This document shows positions 25,879-34,724 of a stretch of 64,000 nucleotides of DNA, piece after piece (within the stretch, counting starts at the first letter, position 1; each line of letters begins with the position of its first letter). Position numbers and translations under genes: made by a program. The notes beneath the pieces are model-generated. The model was not told the DNA's origin. It saw only the letters and a program-made list of their open reading frames with translations, and made no database searches. The DNA is from JAEZJZ01 sp050949055 (GTDB taxonomy: Bacteria; Bacillota; UBA994; UBA5500): the NCBI GenBank assembly GCA_050949055.1, contig JBMNFA010000002.1:246565-310564 (forward strand), written 5' to 3'.

Positions 25879-26595
25879 ATGGCGAGAATGCAGAAACTGA
25901 AGGAAACGGATTTGTACCAGCCAGTTAAGGACTATTTGGAGCAGCAGGGTTACAGGGTGCGCGGCGAGGTGAACGGCTGCGATATTGCCGCCACCAAGGA
26001 GGAGCAGCTGCTGGTGGTCGAGCTGAAACTCAGCCTCAACACTACCCTGTTGGTGCAGGCGATCGAGCGGCAAAGGCTGACAAATCTGGTATATGTGGCA
26101 CTGCCCAAACCATCGCCTCGGGAGTGGCGCAGGCGCTGGACTGGACTACAGAGGCTGCTGCGACGGCTGGAGTTGGGACTCTTGCTGGTTTCGTTCACCG
26201 GGGATGCTGGTCATGTGGAGGTGGCCTTTGACCCGGCTCCCTTCCAGCGGCGCAAGAGCCCGCAGCGACTGCGGGCGGTGTTGACCGAGATCGCTGGGCG
26301 CTCGGGGGACTTCAACCTGGGGGGGAGCAGCCGCCGACGGTTGCTCACCGCCTACCGGGAGCAGGCATTATACATAGCATGGTGGCTGTCACATCTCGGA
26401 CCCCAGAGCCCCAAGGCGTTGCGCCTGAGAGGCACCTGTGATAGCACCCGGGATATCCTATACCGCAACCACTATGGTTGGTTCGAGCATCCAAGCAAGG
26501 GATTCTATCAGATCAGCGAAGCTGGTCTGCAGGCACTGGAGCAGCACCCCGAATTGGTTGCTTGCTGGCAAGAGCAGTCGGAGGTAGTGAAGTGA
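25879..26595 (+). CDS. DUF2161-family protein, PD-(D/E)XK nuclease-like
   Basis: The product of 238 residues begins KETDLYQPVKDYLEQQGYRVRGEVNGCDIAATKEEQLLVVELKLSLNTTLLVQAIER. This has the E...D...ExK layout of the PD-(D/E)XK fold and matches the DUF2161 family. The C-terminal part is basic and helical. The start is an ATG behind GGTGGGAG; the open frame extends further upstream but without a ribosome site. The enzymatic activity is not established, and neighbours give no clue. Confidence 0.8.
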   Translation: MARMQKLKETDLYQPVKDYLEQQGYRVRGEVNGCDIAATKEEQLLVVELKLSLNTTLLVQAIERQRLTNLVYVALPKPSPREWRRRWTGLQRLLRRLELGLLLVSFTGDAGHVEVAFDPAPFQRRKSPQRLRAVLTEIAGRSGDFNLGGSSRRRLLTAYREQALYIAWWLSHLGPQSPKALRLRGTCDSTRDILYRNHYGWFEHPSKGFYQISEAGLQALEQHPELVACWQEQSEVVK

Positions 26596-26598
26596 GTT

Positions 26599-26659
26599 TT
26601 TGGGGACGGTTCCGAACTGCCCACCATAAACTGGTGGGAGATTCGGAACCGTCCCCAAA
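26599..26659. repeat. Palindromic repeat, GGGGACGGTTCCGAA family
   Basis: TTTGGGGACGGTTCCGAA (26599-26616) and its exact complement (26642-26659) enclose a second stem, CCCACC/GGTGGG. A decayed relative is at 42202. The flanks up to 26871 hold no gene. Confidence 0.9.
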
Positions 26660-26871
26660 TGTTCGGAAGAATAGTGAAAGCATGGCTGACACCGCATCCA
26701 GACTCCTCTGCAAGCGCCGCCGATTGATGTTGCCGCAGCATCAGCAGCAAGGGCCCAGAGGAAAAGTGCCAGAAGGAAGAGGAAACCAGCCATCTTGGAC
26801 AGAATACAGTCAGGCGGTTTTAGATAGCGCGCGAGTGTGCGAGAATCCAGCCCGCGAGAGGTGATGCTTAG

Positions 26872-28173
26872 ATGGAAGACTTCCAACTGGTGGTGACGGA
26901 ACAGGGCTTACCCGCATATGTGCGTCCCACCACTCAATTCAAGACCATTACCGTGCAGTTGTTCATAGACCGACCTTTTGCCGACGATTACAGTCAGTTT
27001 GCTCTCTTGCCCCACGTGCTCAAACGGGGCAGCGTGGAGTTTCCTGACTCCCTGGCTCTCGAACGTCGGTTTGACCAGCTGTATGGTGCCAACTTCGAAG
27101 TGCATACCCATCGCCTGGGAGAACGACACGTGGTGGAACTAGAGTTGGAACTGGCCGACCCGTCTCTGCTGCCCGATGCCCCGGCACTCTTGGAGTCTGG
27201 CCTGGATACCCTGGCCGGATTGCTGTTGCGGCCATATCTGGAGCAGGGTGTCTTTTCGCAGGACTATCTGGAGCAGGAGCGGGAGTCGCAAATCCGTGCC
27301 ATCCAGTCCATCTTCAACGACAAGGCGGATTACGCCCACCAACGCTGTCTACAGGAGATGTTCAAAGGGGACCCCTATGCTCGGCTGCCCCTGGGCGACC
27401 TCGAGCAGGTGCCCCAAATCACCGCCGCGGGGCTGCGCCAGTTTCACCAGAGGATATTGCAGGATGCTCACTTTCAGCTGTTCATCACCGGAAATCTGAC
27501 GCCTAAACAGGTGCAGGACTGCTGCAACCGGGTGTTCAAGCAGCCCCTGGGCGCGCCCAGACCGGCCGCCGCTAGAGGTCAACTGCCTGCTGGTCGCCAC
27601 GCTCCCTTGGAGGTAGTGGAGGAGCAACCAGTGGCGCAAGGGAAACTGGTGTTGGCCTACCGCACCGGCATTAGCCGCCAGGACCCGCTGTTCTTCGCCT
27701 TGATGGTCTATAACGGCATCCTGGGGGCCTTCAGCCACTCCAAGCTGTTCCAAAATGTGCGGGAGCGGGCTAGCTTGGCCTACTACTGTGTCTCGCAGTT
27801 GGAGGCAGCCAAAGGGCTGGTCATGGTGGAAGCGGGCATCGCTGCTGAGAAGCTGACCGCCACCCGGGACATCATTAGGCAGCAGCTGGATTGTATGCGC
27901 CAGGGGGACTGGACCGCAGACGAATGGGAGAAGACCACGCTAGCCCTAATCAGTCAGTTGCAGGGACTGGCAGACCGCCCCGGGAGACACGCCCTGACCC
28001 ACTTTGACCGCCTGCTCAGCGGAGTGTCCTACTCCAATCAGCAGATGATTGACGGAATCCGGCAAGTCACCCGAGAGCAAGTGCTACAGGTGGCACGGGG
28101 GACAGAACTGGATACAGCCTATTTCTTGCGGGGCACCGCCCAGGATGAGGAGAACGCCGATGAAAATTACTAG
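26872..28173 (+). CDS. yfmF: M16-family peptidase homologue without the zinc motif (YfmF type)
   Basis: This is the catalytically silent partner of an M16 peptidase pair. The fold is recognisable (LPHVLKRGSVEFPDSLALERRFDQLYGANFEVHTHRLGERHVVELELELADP, later FSHSKLFQNVRERASLAYYCVSQLEAAKGL), but the zinc-binding HxxEH is absent. In this family such proteins pair with an active subunit, here encoded directly downstream. The 3' end overlaps the next start by 14 bases, so the two are made together. Length 433 residues is normal. In Bacillus the pair is linked to peptide processing. Confidence 0.88.
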   Translation: MEDFQLVVTEQGLPAYVRPTTQFKTITVQLFIDRPFADDYSQFALLPHVLKRGSVEFPDSLALERRFDQLYGANFEVHTHRLGERHVVELELELADPSLLPDAPALLESGLDTLAGLLLRPYLEQGVFSQDYLEQERESQIRAIQSIFNDKADYAHQRCLQEMFKGDPYARLPLGDLEQVPQITAAGLRQFHQRILQDAHFQLFITGNLTPKQVQDCCNRVFKQPLGAPRPAAARGQLPAGRHAPLEVVEEQPVAQGKLVLAYRTGISRQDPLFFALMVYNGILGAFSHSKLFQNVRERASLAYYCVSQLEAAKGLVMVEAGIAAEKLTATRDIIRQQLDCMRQGDWTADEWEKTTLALISQLQGLADRPGRHALTHFDRLLSGVSYSNQQMIDGIRQVTREQVLQVARGTELDTAYFLRGTAQDEENADENY

Positions 28174-29449
28174 ACGAGAATATCCCTCGCTGAGGGAGCA
28201 GGTATATGAAGCGCAGTTACCATCCGGTCTGACGGTGATGGCGGTGCCGCGGACGGGTTGGTCCCGCTACTTCGCCATCCTGATGACCGCCTACGGCTCC
28301 AACGACAATCAGTTTGTCCTGCCGGGAGAGACTCGTCCAACAGAGGTGCCGGATGGCATCGCCCATTTCCTGGAGCACCAGCTCTTTGCCCAGCCGGACG
28401 GCAGCGCCGACGATCGCTTCGCTAGCCTGGGTGCCAGCAGCAACGCCTTCACCTCCTGGACGCGCACCGGCTATCTGTTCAGCACCACTGGCAATTACCA
28501 GCAGTGCCTGCGTTATCTGCTGGACTTCGTCTACCAGCCGTATTTCACCGAAGCTGGTACAGCAAGGGAGCAAGGGATCATCCAGCAGGAGATCGGCATG
28601 TTCCTGGATGACCCCCGTTGGCAGGTCTATCTCAATCTGTTGCAGGGTATGTATCATCATCATCCGGTGCGGCGGGACATCGCAGGCAGCGTGGAGTCGG
28701 TGGGTCAAGTGAGCAAGCAGCTGCTGGACCTCTGCTACCAAACCTTCTATCAGCCCAGCAACATGGTGTTGGTCACCGTGGGGGATTTCGATCCAGAACA
28801 GGTGTTGGAGACGGCGGCCGAGCAGATGGCTGGGAAGAACCTTGCGGCGCAGCCGCCTGTGCAACGGATCTTTCCCGCTGAGCCGCCCAGCATCCACCGG
28901 CAGCGCACCAGCCTCAAGGCCAGCGTCAGCACCCCTTTGTTTGCCTTGGGATTCAAGGAGCGGCAGCCGGCGGGCAGAGGCGAGGATTTGCTGCGCCGCC
29001 AGGTGTTGACCGAAGTGGTGCTGCATGCGGTGATCGGCAGCAGCTCTGCGCTCTATCAGCAGCTGTATAACGAAGGACTGATCGATAACAGTTTCCAGAG
29101 CGGCTACTCCGGGCAACCTGACTACGGCTATACGGTGCTGCAGGGGGAGAGCAAAGACCCGGAACGCTTGCGCGATCGTCTGTTGGCCGGTTTGGACAAG
29201 TTGCGGCAGGCCGGCATCTCCCGGGAGGACTGGCAGCGCAGCCAGCGAGCCCTGCAGGGCCACTTTCTGCAGAGCCTGAACTCCATGGACAACCTGGCCA
29301 GCGACCTGGCCGACGTCTGGTTTGACGGCATCGACTATCTGCACTATCCCGATGTGCTCAGCCAGCTGACGCTGGATATGGCCAACCAGCGGCTGCTGGA
29401 ACACCTGCAGCCGCAGGAGGCGGCACTCTCCGAAGTGCTGCCGCTGTAG
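28160..29449 (+). CDS. yfmH: M16-family zinc peptidase (YfmH type)
   Basis: This is the active subunit of the M16 pair. It carries the inverted zinc motif HFLEH (in GIAHFLEHQLFA) near the N-terminus and the downstream glutamate region in QQEIGMFLDDPRWQVYLNLLQGMYHHHPVRRDIAG. The ATG at 28160 has AGGAG upstream and lies inside the end of the preceding gene. The C-terminal half has the usual second M16 domain (SSALYQQLYNEGLIDNSFQSGYSG). It has no signal peptide; a cytoplasmic or membrane-associated role in peptide processing is likely. Confidence 0.92.
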   Translation: MKITRREYPSLREQVYEAQLPSGLTVMAVPRTGWSRYFAILMTAYGSNDNQFVLPGETRPTEVPDGIAHFLEHQLFAQPDGSADDRFASLGASSNAFTSWTRTGYLFSTTGNYQQCLRYLLDFVYQPYFTEAGTAREQGIIQQEIGMFLDDPRWQVYLNLLQGMYHHHPVRRDIAGSVESVGQVSKQLLDLCYQTFYQPSNMVLVTVGDFDPEQVLETAAEQMAGKNLAAQPPVQRIFPAEPPSIHRQRTSLKASVSTPLFALGFKERQPAGRGEDLLRRQVLTEVVLHAVIGSSSALYQQLYNEGLIDNSFQSGYSGQPDYGYTVLQGESKDPERLRDRLLAGLDKLRQAGISREDWQRSQRALQGHFLQSLNSMDNLASDLADVWFDGIDYLHYPDVLSQLTLDMANQRLLEHLQPQEAALSEVLPL

Positions 29450-29730
29450 TGCGGTGCCCAATAAACGGAATCGGCGGTAGGGAGTGGCTAGTCTTATCCA
29501 TTGAAGATGGCCGAAATCTGTCCATTCAAAATGACGTTCACACGAAGTGGCTGGGGTGCCAGAGGGACGCAGGCATGGCCCCCTTGGCAAGGGGGCTGTC
29601 GCGGAGCGACTGGGGGATTCTCGACCCCATGCAAAAAGAAGGCTGTCGCGAAGCTGGGCGGGCAATGACAGCGACAGTGGGGTGGGGCAGTGGGGACAGG
29701 CGAGCCAGCCCCCCTGATAGGAGAGCCCAG
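29450..29730. other. Gap without a gene, with a short inverted repeat
   Basis: The stretch contains GGCCCCCTTGGCAAGGGGGC at about 29577-29596, a small palindrome of the kind found dispersed in genomes, and partly repeated TGTCGCG words. I see no coding region. Confidence 0.6.
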
Positions 29731-30165
29731 CTATGATTTGGTTTCCTTTCCCTCTCCCTCTGACTCGGCAGGCTTGAAGTCCAGCGCTGCCGAGTTTGTA
29801 CAATAGCGCAGCCCTGTTGGCCGCGGGCCATCCGGGAAGACGTGACCGATGTGACCGCCACAGCGGGAGCAGTGAATCTCCGTGCGCCGCATACCAAAGC
29901 GTGTATCTCGGTCCTCACCCAGCACGCTGGGAGCAATCGGCTGATAGAAGCTCGGCCATCCGGAACCCGAATCATACTTGGCGTCGGAACTGAACAACTC
30001 CTGGCCGCAGCCGGCGCAGCGATACACCCCTGACTCCTTATGGCCTTCATAGCGGTTGCTGAAGGGCGGCTCTGTTCCATGTTCGCGCAGAACATGATAA
30101 GCTTCTCTAGACAAGCTCTTCTTCCACTCGCTCTCGGTCTTTTCTACGGGAAACTTTTGCGGCAT
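29731..30165 (-). CDS. msrB: Peptide-methionine (R)-S-oxide reductase
   Basis: MsrB repairs methionine-R-sulfoxide in proteins using thioredoxin. The 144-residue product has the two structural zinc pairs (CAGCG, CSRCGGH), the substrate-binding GSGWPSF and the catalytic cysteine in RYCTNSAALDF. AAAGGAG stands before the ATG at 30165. The open frame runs further upstream only because it translates a dispersed palindromic repeat, so the longer start is rejected. Confidence 0.95.
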   Translation of the reverse strand: MPQKFPVEKTESEWKKSLSREAYHVLREHGTEPPFSNRYEGHKESGVYRCAGCGQELFSSDAKYDSGSGWPSFYQPIAPSVLGEDRDTRFGMRRTEIHCSRCGGHIGHVFPDGPRPTGLRYCTNSAALDFKPAESEGEGKETKS

Positions 30166-30186
30166 GCTAACAACTCCTTTCCAATG

Positions 30187-30297
30187 ATACGGCGGGACGT
30201 GTACTTCGTATCCTTCGGTCCGCGAAGGATACAGTGGGACGTGTACCTTGTATCCTTCAGTCCACGAAGGATACTGCAGGACGCGCACCGTGCAACA
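30187..30297. repeat. Dispersed repeat, GGATACAG-CGGGACGTGTAC family, about 2.5 units
   Basis: Units of about 42 bases containing (C/T)GGGACGTGTAC(T/C)T, TATCCTTC and GAAGGATAC follow one another upstream of msrB. Each contains a small palindrome (GTATCCTTC...GAAGGATAC). Other copies are at 14751 and 31590. Confidence 0.88.
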
Positions 30298-30400
30298 TCG
30301 ATACGCTGTTTGAATACCTTGTTGGCACCGCTGGCGCGCACTGTCTCACGCTCAGACAACCATTTCGCCCACCTCCGTAACCCGCAGCACAGGAGGTTCT

Positions 30401-31303
30401 ATGCATAGTTATCTCTTTCCCTTGACCGGAACATGCAACTGGCAACACCTGCTGGCCCGCATTAAGCAATCATCCCACGGGGCCTTCTATCGGGCCAAAG
30501 ATGGACGCCTGGGGTGCCCGCTGCGGTTGGGGCAGCAGTCCTACTTCGTGGAGGTAGCCCCCACAGACGATCAAGCCCACTGGCAGGTACAGATTCACCA
30601 GGGGGATCAAAGTCTGGAAGCGGCCGCCACCAAAGCGCTGCGACATCTGTTTGCCCTGGACGTCGACCTGTCGGCGTTCTATCAGCACTCCCGCCACGAT
30701 CCTCACTTGGCAGATATCACCGAGCAGCTGTCGGGGGCGCGCATGGTCCGGGACAGGGACCCGTTCACTTCTGTGATCAGCTCTATTATCTCACAACAGT
30801 TGAATCTTGCCTTCGCAGCCACGTTGAAGAGGCGGCTGTGGCTCATTGCTGGTCAGCCGCTTCAAGTGGAGGGGGAACAGCTGTACGCTGACCCCACCCC
30901 TGAGGCTATCGCCCGGTTGGATTACACTACCCTGCGCAACATGCAGTATTCACAACGCAAAGCAGAGTATGTGATCGACTTCGCTCGTGCTGTGGTGGAT
31001 GGCAGGTTCTCGCTGGAACGGTTGGCTGAGCTGGACGACGAGGAGGCCATCGCCTATCTCAGCTCGCAGAGGGGAGTGGGGCGGTGGACTGCGGAGTGCG
31101 TGCTGCTGTTTGGATTGGGACGGCCGGACCTGTTGCCAGCCAAGGATGTGGGGCTGCAGCGGGCGGTGGAGCGATGTTATCGTCTGCCGCATCGACCGGA
31201 TGAGCAGGAGATCCGCCAGCTGGCAGCAAGCTGGCACCCCTGGAGTTCCTGGTATACCTATTACCTGTGGCTAAGCTTAGCCTATCTGCCGGATAGCCAG
31301 TGA
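30401..31303 (+). CDS. DNA-3-methyladenine glycosylase II (AlkA type)
   Basis: A base-excision repair glycosylase removing alkylated purines. It has a 100-residue N-terminal AlkA-like domain, then the helical HhH-GPD domain: DPFTSVISSIISQQLNLAFAATLKRRL, the hairpin GVGRWTAECVLLFGLGR, and the catalytic aspartate in LLPAKDVGLQRA. A C-terminal iron-sulfur cluster motif is absent, as expected for AlkA. AGGAGG precedes the ATG. It lies alone, flanked on both sides by the same dispersed repeat. Confidence 0.9.
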   Translation: MHSYLFPLTGTCNWQHLLARIKQSSHGAFYRAKDGRLGCPLRLGQQSYFVEVAPTDDQAHWQVQIHQGDQSLEAAATKALRHLFALDVDLSAFYQHSRHDPHLADITEQLSGARMVRDRDPFTSVISSIISQQLNLAFAATLKRRLWLIAGQPLQVEGEQLYADPTPEAIARLDYTTLRNMQYSQRKAEYVIDFARAVVDGRFSLERLAELDDEEAIAYLSSQRGVGRWTAECVLLFGLGRPDLLPAKDVGLQRAVERCYRLPHRPDEQEIRQLAASWHPWSSWYTYYLWLSLAYLPDSQ

Positions 31304-31589
31304 CGTGAAGGGGCTTTGCAGAAGCTCTGCGCATCATTCTCAAGCACGGTGAAGAATCTTCTAGAAGCCAACCTTCCTGGCCCGTTAGATTGTCAATTTC
31401 GCGTACAACGACCGCCTTAGGCAGTCTTTCTGCAGCCCCGGATGTGCACCTTGCGCTATCCTGTATGCCGCTCAACGTACTGCCTGCGACAGTCAGTCTG
31501 AAAGTCGATGATTAGGTAACCCAGGAACGAACCGCAAGTGATTGAGATTTTGGACGGTACATGACATGTCCCTTTGAATCGTTCGAGTA
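31304..31589. other. Gap without a gene
   Basis: I see no coding region, RNA gene or clear hairpin between the glycosylase gene and the repeat units at 31590. Confidence 0.5.
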
Positions 31590-31668
31590 TAGAAGGATAC
31601 AAAGTACACGTCCCGCTGTATCCTTCGGGTATAGAAGGATACAGGGTAAGCGTCCCGCTGTATCCTTG
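31590..31668. repeat. Dispersed repeat, two inverted units upstream of the PolX-like gene
   Basis: Two units of about 40 bases run TATAGAAGGATAC, then (A/G)GTA(C/A)(A/G)CGTCCCGCTGTATCCTT. They are the reverse orientation of the repeats at 30187 and share the GTCCCGCTGTATCCTT core with the grdD terminator. Confidence 0.88.
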
Positions 31669-31687
31669 GGGGAGAGGAGAGGGAGAG

Positions 31688-33343
31688 ATGGATAAGAAGG
31701 ATTTGGCCAGGGTGCTGAAGGAGATTGGGATTGCCCTAGAGCTGACCGACAGCAACCCCTTCCGGGCCCGCTCCTATCTAAACGCCGCCCGGGCGATAGA
31801 GAAGAGCCCACTGACACTGCAACAGCTGCTGATAGAAGGGCAAGCGGCCCAGTTAAAAGGGGTGGGCACTAGCCTGATGGAGCGCTTGCAGGAGTGGCAC
31901 CAGACAGGCACCATCGGCATGCACACTGAACTGCTAGCCCAGATACCGGAAGGCCTGTGGGAAGTGTTGCAGGTGCCTGGGTTGGGCAGCAAGCGGGTGC
32001 GGGTTTTGTATGAGGTGCTGAGCGTCACCAGCTTGGCGGAGTTGGAATATGCCTGCCACGAGAATCGGCTGCTGGAGCTGAAGGGGTTTGGACCGAAGAT
32101 GCAGCAGAATGTGCTCGCCGGTCTGGCAGAGGTGAAAGCCCGGCGCGGGCAGATGTTGCTGCCCGACGCTTTGTCAGCCGCTGAGCCGCTGTTGATGCTG
32201 CTGCGCCAGCACCCTCTGAGCCAGCGCGCCGAGTTGACGGGCGAGCTGCGGCGCAGCTGCCCGATAGTCAAACAGTTGGAGTTTGTGGTCAGCTGCAACC
32301 AGCCGAGGGAGCTACTCGCCTCCCTGGAGCAGATATTTCCGGAGACTATTGCCTGGGAAATCGCGCAGTTCGACACCCGCCAGGGCCAGACGCCGAATGG
32401 GTTGTCAGTCGTTGTCCATGTCTGCCGTCCAGAGCAGTTTGCTTGTACCTGGTGGCAGAGCACCGGCAGCACCGCCCACATCGAGCAGGCGCTTGGACAC
32501 GCCGGAGAAACGATCGACGCGCTGGCTGCCCTGCCTGATGAACAGTCCATCTACAGTGCCCTTGGTCTGACCTTCGTCCCGCCTATTCTGAGAGAAGGGG
32601 AGGACGAGGTGCGCTGGGCGGCCACAGGAAAGATGCCGACATTGGTGCAAGTGGGTGACTTGCTGGGCACGGTGCACAACCACACCAGCTGGAGCGATGG
32701 GGTGGCCACCCTACAGGAGCTGGCGGCAGCCGCCGAGCAGATTGGTTGGAGCTACCTGGGCATCGCCGACCACAGCCAGACAGCAGTCTATGCAGGCGGG
32801 CTGACGCCGGAACGGGTGCTCGCCCAATGGCAGGAGATAGACCAGTACAACGCCACCGGCAAGGTGCGTCTGTTGAAGGGCATCGAATCGGACATCTTGC
32901 CCGATGGCCAGTTGGACTATGACGACCACCTGTTGGCAGGCTTTGATTACCTGGTGGCTTCCGTCCATTCGCAGTTGCGCCAACCGGCGGAGTTGCTGAT
33001 GCCCCGCCTGCTGAAAGCGTTGCGTCACCCGGCCACCACCATCTTGGGCCACCCCACCAACCGTCTGTTGCTGGGGCGATTGGAGTCGGCGGTGGATATG
33101 CAGGTGATCATCACCGAGGCTGCCCAGCTAGGCAAGGCGCTGGAGCTGAACGCCAATCCCCACCGCCTGGATCTGGACTGGCGCTGGTGCCGCCAGGCGA
33201 AACAAGCGGGAGTGAAAATCGCCATCAACCCCGACGCCCACCGGGTGTCCGGATTGCAGGATGTGCATTTCGGGTTGCTGATGGCGCAAAAGGCAGGGCT
33301 GACCAAGGAAGACTTGTGGCACTATGAGCAAAACCGCGGCTAG
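31688..33343 (+). CDS. polX: PolX-like protein with PHP domain; polymerase motif degenerate
   Basis: The 551-residue protein has helix-hairpin-helix segments at the N-terminus (LKGVGTSLMERL, VPGLGSKRVRVLYE, LKGFGPKMQQNVL), a polymerase-beta-like middle and a C-terminal PHP phosphoesterase domain. PHP ligands are present: HNHTSWSDG, GIADHS, KGIESDI, ASVHS, GHPTNR and NPDAH. The nucleotidyltransferase site that normally reads GSxRRG...GDID is here GELRRSCPIVKQLEFVV, without the acidic pair, so polymerase activity is doubtful while 3'-5' exonuclease or phosphoesterase activity is likely. GGAGAGGGAGAG precedes the ATG. Confidence 0.88.
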   Translation: MDKKDLARVLKEIGIALELTDSNPFRARSYLNAARAIEKSPLTLQQLLIEGQAAQLKGVGTSLMERLQEWHQTGTIGMHTELLAQIPEGLWEVLQVPGLGSKRVRVLYEVLSVTSLAELEYACHENRLLELKGFGPKMQQNVLAGLAEVKARRGQMLLPDALSAAEPLLMLLRQHPLSQRAELTGELRRSCPIVKQLEFVVSCNQPRELLASLEQIFPETIAWEIAQFDTRQGQTPNGLSVVVHVCRPEQFACTWWQSTGSTAHIEQALGHAGETIDALAALPDEQSIYSALGLTFVPPILREGEDEVRWAATGKMPTLVQVGDLLGTVHNHTSWSDGVATLQELAAAAEQIGWSYLGIADHSQTAVYAGGLTPERVLAQWQEIDQYNATGKVRLLKGIESDILPDGQLDYDDHLLAGFDYLVASVHSQLRQPAELLMPRLLKALRHPATTILGHPTNRLLLGRLESAVDMQVIITEAAQLGKALELNANPHRLDLDWRWCRQAKQAGVKIAINPDAHRVSGLQDVHFGLLMAQKAGLTKEDLWHYEQNRG

Positions 33344-33360
33344 ACCGCGGTTTCTTCTTT
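33331..33360 (+). terminator. Terminator overlapping the PolX stop codon
   Basis: AAACCGCGG and CCGCGGTTT form a 9-bp stem with the TAG stop in the loop, followed by CTTCTTT. Confidence 0.85.
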
Positions 33361-33419
33361 AAGAAAATCTTAAACTCGGAATGACATCAAAAAGAGCTCC
33401 TAATTACACAGCCTAGCTA

Positions 33420-34457
33420 CTAGCGCAGCAGCGCCTTCTGCATGCTCTCGGGAACGGGCAGCGCTTCGCCGAGCTGCTTGGCCGCAGTGATCGCCCAATG
33501 CGGATCATGCAGGTAGCCTCTGCCCACCGCCACCAAGTCACAATAGCCCTCGCGCAGGGCGAATTCTGCCAATGCCGGTTGCTGCAGCAGCCCAACCCCG
33601 ATCACCGGCACTGAAACCGCATCCTTCACCGCCTTGGCGTAAGGCAGCTGATACCCCGGCCACACTTCCGGCCGGATGGGCACGTTGCCTCCGCTGCTGA
33701 TGTGCAGCAGTTGCACCCCATGCTGTTCCAGCTGCTGGCAGATATGCACCGTGTCCTCGATGTGCACGCCATCAGCAGTATATTCATCTGCCGACAGTCT
33801 GACTGCCAGCAGCACATCCTCAGGCAGTGCTGCCTTCACCGCATCAACCACCTGCAGCGGAAAGCGCAAGCGGTTAGTGGCGTTCCCGCCGTACTGATCC
33901 TCCCGCTGGTTGGAGAGGGGGGAGAGGAACTGGGCCAACAGATATCCGTGGGCTGCATGTAGCTCTATCACTTTGTAGCCTGCCATCACGGCCCACCGTG
34001 CCGCCTGCACAAAGCTATCCCTGATGCTATCCATGTCTTGCTCGCTCATCTGCTGCGGAGTCCCGTAATCTGCGGAATACGCTATGGCGGAGGGGGCAAT
34101 CCTCCTGGTGGCACCTGGCCAAGCTTTGCGGCCGGCGTGGTTCAACTGGATGCCGGGCAAGCAGCCATGGGCGGCAATGGCGGTGGCCAGCTGGCGCTGC
34201 CCCGCTACCTGCTGTTCGGACCACAGGCCAAGATCGGATCCGGAAAGACGTCCGTCGGGCTGCACGGCAGTGGCTTCCAAAATGATCAGCGCCGCACCGC
34301 TCAGGGCCCTGACGCCATAGTGGGCCAGGTGATATTCATTCACCAGGCCCTCACCGTCTGCCATGTATTGACACATCGGCGGCAACACGATGCGGTTGCG
34401 CAATCGGTGGCCAGCCACCTGCAGGGCACTGAACAAACGGCTATTCTGCTCGCTCAT
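33420..34457 (-). CDS. NADH:flavin oxidoreductase, old yellow enzyme family (YqjM type)
   Basis: An FMN-dependent ene-reductase of 345 residues with a TIM-barrel fold. The family signature is clear: RNRIVLPPMCQYMADGEGLVNEYHLAHYGVRALSGAALIILEATAV, the substrate-binding HAAHGYLLAQFLSPLSNQREDQYGG and the FMN phosphate site LVAVGRGYLHDP. The cysteine in PMCQY is the redox-modulating residue of the YqjM subgroup. I use the ATG at 34457, seven bases after GGAGTG. No electron-transfer partner is encoded nearby; physiological substrate unknown. Confidence 0.93.
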   Translation of the reverse strand: MSEQNSRLFSALQVAGHRLRNRIVLPPMCQYMADGEGLVNEYHLAHYGVRALSGAALIILEATAVQPDGRLSGSDLGLWSEQQVAGQRQLATAIAAHGCLPGIQLNHAGRKAWPGATRRIAPSAIAYSADYGTPQQMSEQDMDSIRDSFVQAARWAVMAGYKVIELHAAHGYLLAQFLSPLSNQREDQYGGNATNRLRFPLQVVDAVKAALPEDVLLAVRLSADEYTADGVHIEDTVHICQQLEQHGVQLLHISSGGNVPIRPEVWPGYQLPYAKAVKDAVSVPVIGVGLLQQPALAEFALREGYCDLVAVGRGYLHDPHWAITAAKQLGEALPVPESMQKALLR

Positions 34458-34724
34458 CGGTCTCACTCCTTGCTTCCTGTATGATAACTGATAGCTCCTG
34501 ATAACTGATCGCTACCCTCTAACAGCTGGCAGCTGCTCTGTAACCATCATCGTCTCCTGCACAAGTTGCCTGCCAACTCGCCCAGGCAGCCAAGTGCCTC
34601 CATCCTCAATCAGTGTATGGAACTGGGCAGCGCTTCATCCCACCTGGTGAAGCGATTGCAGCAGTGCCGGCAAAGCGATCGCCCGTTACCAGGGCAGTGT
34701 GAGGCCAGCACCGGCGGCCAGCCA
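34458..34724. other. Gap without a gene
   Basis: I see no supported coding region or structured element between the diguanylate cyclase-like gene and the old yellow enzyme gene. Confidence 0.5.

Noticed and set aside
26458..26886. A minus-strand frame over the 26599 palindrome
   Set aside because: It overlaps two well-supported genes at its ends and includes the repeat; no family resemblance.
30166..30288. N-terminal extension of MsrB (HVPLYPSRTEGYEVHV-like words)
   Set aside because: It is a translation of the dispersed repeat; the AAAGGAG site and family length support the start at 30165. The same applies upstream of the PolX-like gene (31574-31687).
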